Positions 54,412 through 64,000 of a stretch of DNA of 64,000 bases are shown piece by piece. The stretch comes from Rhodocyclus purpureus. GTDB lineage: Bacteria > Pseudomonadota > Gammaproteobacteria > Burkholderiales > Rhodocyclaceae. A program made the position numbers and the translations under genes. The DNA lies in assembly GCF_016653115.1 (NCBI RefSeq), contig NZ_NHRX01000030.1:1-64000 (forward strand), read 5' to 3'. How positions within the stretch are numbered: the stretch's first letter is position 1; each line of letters starts with the position of its first letter. The notes beneath the pieces were generated by a model. It did not search any database, was not told where the DNA came from, and worked only from the letters and a program-made list of their open reading frames with translations.

Positions 54412-55869
54412 TCAGCCGCGCCAGAACGCCGGCGTCAGCACAACCAGCAAGGTCAGGATCTCGAGGCGACCGAGCAGCATGGCGAAGGTGCACACCCAGG
54501 TCTGGAAGTCGCTGAGCACCGCGTAGGTCGTCGATGGCCCGACAACGCCGAGACCGGGCCCGGTGTTGTTGATGCTGGCGACGACCGCGGTGAACGCCGA
54601 GATGATGTCGAGCCCGCTCAACGAGAGCAGCAGCGTCATCGCGGCGATGCTCAGCATGTACAGGAAGCTGAAGCCCAGGACGGCGTACAGGATTGGCTGC
54701 GGCGCGACCTGGTCACCGACGCGAATCGGCAGCACCGCCTTCGGGTGCAGGGCGCGCACCATTTCGCGGTACACCAGCTTGTAGAGCAGCAGCGCACGGA
54801 TCATCTTGATGCCGCCACCGGTCGACCCGGCGCTGGTGACGAAACTCGACAGGAAGAGCATGCACAAGGGGGCAAAGATCGGCCACTGCGCGTAGTCGAC
54901 GCTGGCCAGTCCGGTCGTCGTCGCGATCGAGACCAGGTTGAAGGCGACGTGGCGCAAGGCGGTCAGGAATTCTGGATAGACCTGCTGCTGCCAGATGAAG
55001 ACGCTGACGGCGACGATGCTGAACAGCGTGACGCCGATGAACCAGCGCGCTTCCGGATCGCGCAGGTAGGGGCGAAGCGAGCGTCCGCTGAGCGCGAGAT
55101 ACATGGTGCCAAAGTTCATCCCGGCGACCAGCATGAAGAAGATGCAGACCGCCTCGATCGCCGGCGAATCGAAATAGCCGAAGCTCGCGTCGTGCGTCGA
55201 GAAACCGCCGAGTCCCATGGTCGAAAAGGTATGACAGAAGGCGTCGAACCAGTTCATCCCGGCCCAGCGATAGGCGAAGACGCAGGCGATCGAGACACCG
55301 AGATAGACGAGCCACAGCCCCTTCGCCGTCTCGGCGACGCGCGGCGTCATCTTGTCATCCTTCATCGGTCCCGGCGTCTCGGCCTTGAACATCTGCCGAC
55401 CGCCGATGCCGAACAGCGGCAGGATGGCGATTGCCAGCACGATCAGTCCCATGCCACCGATCCAGACCAGGAGATGGCGCCACAGGTTGATCGACATCGG
55501 CAGCAGGTCGATACCCGAGAGGATGGTCGAACCGGTCGTCGTCAGGCCGGACATCGCTTCGAAGTAGGCATCGGTGAAGCTCATGCCGAGCTGGATCATC
55601 ATCGGCAGCGCGGCGAACGCGGGCAGCAGGGTCCACACCAGGACGACCATCAGGAATCCGTCGCGCACCTTGAGTTCGCGGCGGTCGTCGCGGAACGCAT
55701 GCCAGAGCAGGGCGCCGCAGGTCATGGTCAGGGCGAAGGTCTCGTCGTAGGCGCTCTGCGCGCCGTCGTCGACGGCCCAGGAGAGGATCACCGGCGCCAG
55801 CAGGGTCAGGCCGAACAGCATGACGATCATGCCGAGCGCGCGCAGGACGGGACCGTAACGGCTGTGCAT
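54412..55869 (-). CDS. trkH: Trk-type potassium uptake membrane protein
   Basis: A 485-residue TrkH, the same length class as the enteric protein. It forms the potassium-translocating pore in the inner membrane. The four P-loop filter segments, each with its key Gly, are visible: SGLTTTGST, FSTMGLGGFSTHDAS, IATTTGLASV and INNTGPGLG. IAETAKGLWLVYLGVSIA and GGGIKMIRALLLYK are also conserved. The regulatory subunit TrkA is not in the window. The KdpE-type regulator ends seven bases upstream, so trkH is probably transcribed with that two-component system. Confidence 0.95.
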   Translation of the reverse strand: MHSRYGPVLRALGMIVMLFGLTLLAPVILSWAVDDGAQSAYDETFALTMTCGALLWHAFRDDRRELKVRDGFLMVVLVWTLLPAFAALPMMIQLGMSFTDAYFEAMSGLTTTGSTILSGIDLLPMSINLWRHLLVWIGGMGLIVLAIAILPLFGIGGRQMFKAETPGPMKDDKMTPRVAETAKGLWLVYLGVSIACVFAYRWAGMNWFDAFCHTFSTMGLGGFSTHDASFGYFDSPAIEAVCIFFMLVAGMNFGTMYLALSGRSLRPYLRDPEARWFIGVTLFSIVAVSVFIWQQQVYPEFLTALRHVAFNLVSIATTTGLASVDYAQWPIFAPLCMLFLSSFVTSAGSTGGGIKMIRALLLYKLVYREMVRALHPKAVLPIRVGDQVAPQPILYAVLGFSFLYMLSIAAMTLLLSLSGLDIISAFTAVVASINNTGPGLGVVGPSTTYAVLSDFQTWVCTFAMLLGRLEILTLLVVLTPAFWRG

Positions 55870-55876
55870 CGCGGAT

Positions 55877-56566
55877 TCAGGCGACGAAGCGGTAGCCGAC
55901 GCCGGTTTCGGTCAGAAAATGGCGCGGCCGGGCCGGATCGTCTTCCAGCTTCTGGCGCAGATGGCCGACATAGACACGTAGGTAATGGCTGCTCTCGACA
56001 TAGGCCGGTCCCCAGACCTCGCGCAGCAGCTTGCGCTGGGTGAGCACCTGCCCCGGATGCGCGATCAGGGTGGCGAGCAGACGGTACTCGATCGGCGTCA
56101 GGTGTACGGGTTCGCCGGCGCGCGTGACCTGGCGCAGCGACAGGTCGACCGTGACCTTGCCGAAGCTCATCTGTGGCGAAGTGCCGACCGGGTGCGGGCG
56201 GCGCCGCAACTGGGCCCGCACCCGCGCGCGCAGTTCGCCGACGCCGAAGGGCTTGCACAGGTAGTCGTCGGCGCCGGCATCGAGCGCATCGATCTTGTCG
56301 TGTTCCTCGCTGCGCGCCGAGAGGATCAGGATCGGCGCCGGCGACCAGCCGCGCAGCTCGCGCACGAGCTCGATCCCGCTGCCGTCGGGCAAACCGAGAT
56401 CGACGATGGCAAGGTCGGGCGCTCGCAGCCTGAGCGCTGCGCGCGCCTCGCTCAGCGACCCGCACTCGACCGCCGCGCAGCCCTCGTCTGCGAGCGCCAG
56501 ACCGACGAAACGGCGGATCTGCGCCTCGTCCTCGACGAGCAGGACGGTCGGCCGTTGATCGCTCAA
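55877..56566 (-). CDS. kdpE: KdpE-family response regulator
   Basis: A 229-residue OmpR/PhoB-class regulator. The receiver domain has VEDE acidic residues at about 11-14, phospho-Asp56 in LAIVDLGLPDGSG, and the conserved Lys in DDYLCKPFG. The winged-helix DNA-binding half includes HLTPIEYRLLATL and ends HFLTETGVGYRFV, very close to KdpE. The start is a TTG at 56566, overlapping the kinase stop (TTGA), with GGAGG four bases upstream; no in-frame ATG comes early enough. In its relatives it controls potassium uptake genes; here trkH, not kdpFABC, is the adjacent target candidate. Confidence 0.9.
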   Translation of the reverse strand: MSDQRPTVLLVEDEAQIRRFVGLALADEGCAAVECGSLSEARAALRLRAPDLAIVDLGLPDGSGIELVRELRGWSPAPILILSARSEEHDKIDALDAGADDYLCKPFGVGELRARVRAQLRRRPHPVGTSPQMSFGKVTVDLSLRQVTRAGEPVHLTPIEYRLLATLIAHPGQVLTQRKLLREVWGPAYVESSHYLRVYVGHLRQKLEDDPARPRHFLTETGVGYRFVA

Positions 56567-58041
56567 GGGACCTCCGGTTCGAGCACCGGCGGCACGCCGC
56601 GCGGCAGGCTGACGATCACCACGGCGCCGCCGTCGGGGCGGTTGTCGACACGCAGCCGGCCGCCGTGGGCGTCGACGATGGCGCGGCAGATGGCCAGACC
56701 GAGACGGGTTCCGGAACTGCCCGGCGCCTGCTGTGCGCGCACGAAGGCATCGAATCCCGTGCCGGTCGCCGCCTCCGGAAAGCCCGGCCCGCAATCGCTG
56801 ACGGCGATGTCGACGAAGTCGCCGGCAAGGCGGGCATCGATGCCGATTTCCGAACCCGCGGGCGAGACCCTGGCCGCGTTCTCCAGCAGGTTGCACAGGA
56901 CCCGCTCGATCAACACTGCATCGAAGCGCAGTAGCGGCAGATCGGCTGGCAGGTCGATGCGTACGCGCTCGCTGCCAAGCGCCGCTCCCAGCAATTTCAG
57001 GCTGCTGCCGACCACTTCCTCCAGCGGTTGCCACTCCGCGCGCAGGCGCACGCTGCCGGCGGAAAAGCGCGCCATGTCGAGCAGCTTGCCGACCAGCCTG
57101 GCCATGCGCTCGGCCTGTTCGCGCAGCGCCAGCGCCGTTTCGAGCGCCGGTGCCGGCAACGCGGGCGCGCACAGCGACAGGGAGTCGGCCAGGCCGACCA
57201 GCACGGTCAGCGGCGTGCGCAGATCGTGTGAAAGCGCCGACAGGATCGAACTGCGCAGGCGTTCGGCTGCAGCCTCGAGTTCGGTGCGCTGGGCGACCTC
57301 GACGTAATGCAGACGCTCGACCGTGACCGCGACCAGCGAGGCCAGCGCCTGCAGCAGCGCCAGATCGGCGCCTGCCGGTCGGCGCCCGGCGTGCGCGAAA
57401 CGGACCGCGAGCACCCCGCGCATCGCCATCGGCGCGGCGAGCGGCAGGTAGCGGACGTTCCGCCCGGAGGGGTCGTCGACCGGCGCAGCACTCGCCTGGG
57501 CGCGCTCGGCCAGCGAGGCATCGAACCAGTGATCGTGGGATGCCGGCGCCGCAGCGCCGAGGCAGAGCAGCGCGTCGCCGGCGAGTTCGGTCGCCACGAA
57601 GTGGCGGACGATCTCGCCCATCTGCTGCAGATTCAGGGCCCCGGCGAGCTGACCGGCAATCTCGTAGAGCGCGTGGGTCGCTCGCTCGCGCGCTTCGGCG
57701 GCACGCGCCTGCTGCTTGAGGCTGGCCGCCAGATGGCCGGTGATCAGTGCCGTCGCCAGCATCACCACAAAGGTGACGAGGTACTGGAGATTGCTGACCG
57801 CCAGCGAAAAGCGCGGCTCGACGAAGAAGACGTCGAACAGCACGACACTGAGCACGGCAGCGCCGACGGCTGCATTGCGCCCGAGGCTCACGGCGACCAG
57901 CAGAACGGTGAGCAGGAACAGCATGACCATGTTGGCCTGATCGAGCAGCCTGCTCAAGGGCACGGCAATGAGGGTCGTCAGGCAGCAAGCCGCGAGGCCG
58001 AGCAGGATCTTCTGCGCCGGGGTGAAACGATCGAAATTCAT
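56563..58041 (-). CDS. Short KdpD-like sensor histidine kinase (no KdpD N-domain)
   Basis: A 492-residue kinase. Residues about 12-100 form the DUF4118 four-helix membrane unit typical of KdpD (PAQKILLGLAACCLTTL, VLFDVFFVEPRFSLAVS). A GAF-like domain spans about 115-250. The H-box is SILSALSHDLRTPLTVL at about 268-284, and the ATPase domain has NLLENAARVSP and GTRLGLAICRAIV. The roughly 390-residue N-terminal KdpD/USP part of the full protein is missing. The ATG at 58041 is followed by a normal KdpD-like membrane start, and upstream in-frame codons lack any KdpD features. It overlaps kdpE by four bases. Confidence 0.88.
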   Translation of the reverse strand: MNFDRFTPAQKILLGLAACCLTTLIAVPLSRLLDQANMVMLFLLTVLLVAVSLGRNAAVGAAVLSVVLFDVFFVEPRFSLAVSNLQYLVTFVVMLATALITGHLAASLKQQARAAEARERATHALYEIAGQLAGALNLQQMGEIVRHFVATELAGDALLCLGAAAPASHDHWFDASLAERAQASAAPVDDPSGRNVRYLPLAAPMAMRGVLAVRFAHAGRRPAGADLALLQALASLVAVTVERLHYVEVAQRTELEAAAERLRSSILSALSHDLRTPLTVLVGLADSLSLCAPALPAPALETALALREQAERMARLVGKLLDMARFSAGSVRLRAEWQPLEEVVGSSLKLLGAALGSERVRIDLPADLPLLRFDAVLIERVLCNLLENAARVSPAGSEIGIDARLAGDFVDIAVSDCGPGFPEAATGTGFDAFVRAQQAPGSSGTRLGLAICRAIVDAHGGRLRVDNRPDGGAVVIVSLPRGVPPVLEPEVP

Positions 58042-58225
58042 GGCAAAAACATGCTTTCTGCGACTCCGGAAGGCGCAGGCCGAAGCAGCCACAGGCAGCC
58101 GCGGATGCGACGAACCGAGCATTCTCTCGATTGCCGCATAAAGATGTTGTAAAAATTCGCCCGCACCCGACACCCCCTTCGCAGATCGACCTGTGCTCGG
58201 GACAGACGGGTTGCGCGGCGGGGAG
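58042..58225. other. Intergenic region upstream of the kdpD-like/kdpE/trkH unit
   Basis: A 184-base gap between the kinase start and the stop of the hybrid kinase gene on the same strand. It should contain the promoter for the kdpD-like, kdpE and trkH genes. No clear promoter or terminator was found. Confidence 0.4.
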
Positions 58226-61645
<3,420 letters not shown>

Positions 61646-61662
61646 GGCAGCGACGAACGCCG

Positions 61663-61751
61663 GGACCTCCGCGCGCGCGACGCGGCGGCGGCTTTGCGCA
61701 ATGGGATACAGGTACGAAATTAGGGACCTCCGCGCGCGCGACGCGGCGGCT
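61663..61751. repeat. 28-bp direct repeats flanking a 33-bp insert
   Basis: The same 28 bases occur at 61663-61690 and 61724-61751. Between them lie 33 bases (61691-61723) that include GGGATACAGGTACGAAATTA. The net gain is 61 bp, which shifts the reading frame of the hybrid kinase. The insert is AT-richer than the coding context and recalls REP/RAYT-associated repeats of the GGGGACAGGTACGAAATT type (from memory, not checked). Confidence 0.85.
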
Positions 61752-62241
61752 CACCTGCAGTTCGTAGATGTGCGGGTAGCGCTCGCGGATCGATTCGGCA
61801 AACTCCGCCACATCGGCCCGGTCGGCCTTGCTGCGCGTCTCCAGAAAACTGGCGAAGCTGTAGAGGACGGCCTCGTTGGCGCGCAACTTGTCGCGCAGCT
61901 GCGTCTCGACGACGGTGCCGTAGGCGCTGAATTCGCGCTCGGCATGGGCGATGCCGTCGCGCACGATGAAGGCCAAGACCCCAAGCGTCGCCAGCGCCCA
62001 GAGTGCGAAGGTCAAGGGATAGATCAAGCCTGCGGCGCGCAGCCGTGCAGGCAGCGAGGCCAGGTTTGGCAACTCGGGGGAGTGGTTTGCGGGCATCGAT
62101 CTGCGGGTTTCCCGTCTGCGCACCGATAACGGGCATTCAAGGTCAGTTTGTGAATATAGCATATCGAACATGGGCGCTTCACCCGCACAGGACTTATGCT
62201 ATCCCTTAGGCAAGACCCCCTTACCAAGCGCCGGAGCCCTC

Positions 62242-64000
62242 ATGGAAACAGCCTCGTCCTTCACCCCGACCACCGGCCTCGCCGGGCTCGATGCGGTGCT
62301 GCGCGGCGTGCAGCGCGGCGACAACATCGTCTGGCAGATCGAGTCGCTCGACGCGTACGCGGCGCTGGTCGAGCGCTACGCCGCGGCGGCACGCCGGCAG
62401 GCACACCGGCTGATCTATTTCCGCTTCGCTGCGCACGCGCCGCTGCTCGCGGAAGGCTCCGGCGCCGAGATCCACACCCTGCGGCCGGCGGACGGTTTCG
62501 ACGCCTTCGTTGATCAGGTGCATTCGGTGATCGAGGCGGCAGGCCCGGAGACCTGGTACGTCTTCGACTGCCTGTCCGAGCTCGCCGAAGCCTGGCAGTC
62601 GGACCGGATGATGGGCAACTTCTTCCGCCTGACCTGCCCGCGCCTGTTCGACCTCGACACCGTGACCTACTTCGGGGTCTACCGGAACAAGCACGCGCCG
62701 TCGGGGATGCAGACGATCATCGACACGACGCAGTTCCTGCTCGACGTGTTCCGCTGCCGCGAACGCCTCTACATCCGGCCGATCAAGGTTCAGCACCGCT
62801 CGGCAGCGGCGATGAACCTGATCCACGCCTGGGAAGAAGGCGACCGCTTCCGGCCGGTCAGGGACAGCGGCACCGTCTCGGAAATCCTCGCCGGCTCCGG
62901 CTGGCGCGGACTCGACGACGCCAGCTTCATCGGCCACTGGCGGCGCCACTTCGCGACGGCGCGGGCGGTCGTCGAAAGCCGGCGCCTCGGGCATGGCGAC
63001 GCCGAGGTCGAGTCCTTCTGGTTCAGGCGCCTCGCCCGGCTGCTCTTCCCGCAGGACGCGGCGATGGCGCCGCTGATCGAGCGCCATCTGCGGCTCGAGG
63101 ACCTGTTCGCAGTGCGCGAGCGCATGATCGGCAACGGCAGCATCGGCGGCAAGGCGCTCGGCATGCTGCTGGCGCGCGCGATCCTGCGCAGCGAGGCACC
63201 GCAACTCTTCGCGCAGCTCGAAGCGCACGATTCCTTCTACGTCGGCACCGAGGTGTTCGACACCTTCCTCGTGCGCAACGGCCTGTGGTGGATCCGCCGC
63301 CAGCAGAGCGACCCGGCGACCTTCCTGCATGATCTCGACGAGGCGCAGGAGCGCATCATGCAGGGCAGCTTCACGCGCACGACCCTGCACCAGTTCGAGG
63401 ACATGCTCGACTACTTCGGCGAATGGCCGTTCATCGTGCGTTCCAGTTCGCGGCTCGAGGACCTCTACGGCAACGCCTTCGCCGGCCAGTACGAGAGCGT
63501 CTTCTGCGCCAACCGCGGCCCGCGCGAAGAGCGCCTGGCCGAGCTGCTCGACGCGGTCCGCCGCGTCTACGCCAGTTCGCTCGGCGAGAAGGCGCTGCGC
63601 TACCGCGAGCGGCGCGGACTCCTGGCCGCGCACGAGCAGATGGCGCTCCTGATCATGCGCGTCTCCGGCAGCGCCGGCGGCCGCTACTTCCATCCGCACG
63701 CGGCCGGCGTCGGCCTCTCGTTCAACCCCTACCGCTGGAACCCGAAGATCGACATGAACGCCGGTGTCGTGCGCCTGGTCGCCGGCCTCGGCACGCGCGC
63801 GGTCGACCGCAGCGACGACGACTACACGCGGCTGGTCGCGCTCAATGCGCCCGAGCTGCGACCGGACAGCAACTTCGGCGCGATTGCCCGCGTCGCCCAG
63901 CGGCGCATGGACGCGATCGACCTCGAGGCGGGCGCGCTCACCACCGGTCCGTTCGCGCAACTGACCGAGGACGCGAGCGACTTTCCCTTCGAGCTGTTCA
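62242..64000 (+). CDS. PEP/pyruvate-binding (PPDK N-domain-like) protein, 3' end cut
   Basis: At least 586 codons are open from the ATG at 62242 to the window edge. Residues about 10-190 form a KaiC/RecA-like fold (GLAGLDAVLRGVQRGDNIVWQI, in two parts) but with no Walker A lysine, so it probably does not bind ATP in the usual way. From about 290 the protein matches the ATP-grasp-like nucleotide-binding domain of pyruvate phosphate dikinase and PEP synthase: GNGSIGGKALGMLLARAIL and then FIVRSSSRLEDLYGNAFAG, with Arg in RSS as in the family. Whether a phospho-His and a PEP domain follow is beyond the edge. It is divergent from the hybrid kinase gene across a 145-base gap. Confidence 0.8.
   Translation, partial: METASSFTPTTGLAGLDAVLRGVQRGDNIVWQIESLDAYAALVERYAAAARRQAHRLIYFRFAAHAPLLAEGSGAEIHTLRPADGFDAFVDQVHSVIEAAGPETWYVFDCLSELAEAWQSDRMMGNFFRLTCPRLFDLDTVTYFGVYRNKHAPSGMQTIIDTTQFLLDVFRCRERLYIRPIKVQHRSAAAMNLIHAWEEGDRFRPVRDSGTVSEILAGSGWRGLDDASFIGHWRRHFATARAVVESRRLGHGDAEVESFWFRRLARLLFPQDAAMAPLIERHLRLEDLFAVRERMIGNGSIGGKALGMLLARAILRSEAPQLFAQLEAHDSFYVGTEVFDTFLVRNGLWWIRRQQSDPATFLHDLDEAQERIMQGSFTRTTLHQFEDMLDYFGEWPFIVRSSSRLEDLYGNAFAGQYESVFCANRGPREERLAELLDAVRRVYASSLGEKALRYRERRGLLAAHEQMALLIMRVSGSAGGRYFHPHAAGVGLSFNPYRWNPKIDMNAGVVRLVAGLGTRAVDRSDDDYTRLVALNAPELRPDSNFGAIARVAQRRMDAIDLEAGALTTGPFAQLTEDASDFPFELF

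Noticed and set aside
53028-54515. A 495-codon plus-strand frame overlapping the DUF1015 gene in another frame
   Set aside because: Arg/Ala-rich low-complexity translation; the DUF1015 frame contains conserved motifs throughout.

Overview
The window is chromosomal DNA from a GC-rich Gram-negative bacterium. An MSHA-type pilus operon, a full exosortase A (XrtA/EpsH) exopolysaccharide locus, an NADP-type GdhA of the enteric length and a KdpE/TrkH pair together suggest a betaproteobacterium, most likely Rhodocyclales-like (Candidatus Accumulibacter or a relative). That placement is inferred from gene content; no rRNA or tRNA gene was seen.

Layout. 0-0.5 kb: the first residues of a probable IS5-type transposase at the left edge, then a type IV pilin (mshA-like) on the minus strand. 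0.75-7.8 kb: divergent mshI-pilN-mshJKLMN operon for the MSHA secretin and inner-membrane platform; the assembly ATPase and platform genes (mshE, mshG) and the minor pilins are not here. 8.1-9.4 kb: gdhA with a clear terminator. 9.7-28.5 kb: a long plus-strand XrtA/PEP-CTERM polysaccharide locus: export lipoprotein, Wzz-like chain-length protein, tyrosine autokinase, outer-membrane barrel, ExeA-like ATPase, WecB epimerase, deacetylase, FemAB-like protein, glycosyltransferases, exosortase A fused to EpsI, asparagine-synthase amidotransferase and an O-antigen-ligase-like protein. 28.5-31.4 kb: another deacetylase and two GT2 enzymes in the same direction.

31.5-52.9 kb is an accessory surface-polysaccharide region made of blocks in alternating direction: a minus block (FemAB-like, Wzx-like flippase, methyltransferase-like, two glycosyltransferases and an acyltransferase remnant), a plus block (secreted TPR protein, DegT-like PLP protein, two FemAB/GNAT proteins), a minus block (asparagine-synthase-like protein without the catalytic Cys, MBOAT, SGNH protein, acyltransferase 3), a small secreted protein, and a 1095-residue VanZ/O-antigen-ligase fusion. 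Part of it (34.7-37.3 kb) is visibly AT-richer than its surroundings.

53.1-64 kb returns to housekeeping and signalling: DUF1015, TrkH potassium transporter with a KdpE regulator and a short KdpD-like kinase, a large hybrid histidine kinase broken by a 61-bp insertion that duplicates 28 bp, and the first 586 codons of a PEP/pyruvate-binding protein running off the right edge.

Together the middle 43 kb encodes synthesis, length control, export and chemical decoration (deacetylation, O-acylation, probable amidation or aminoacylation) of one or more surface polysaccharides. No PEP-CTERM substrate of the exosortase is encoded inside the window.
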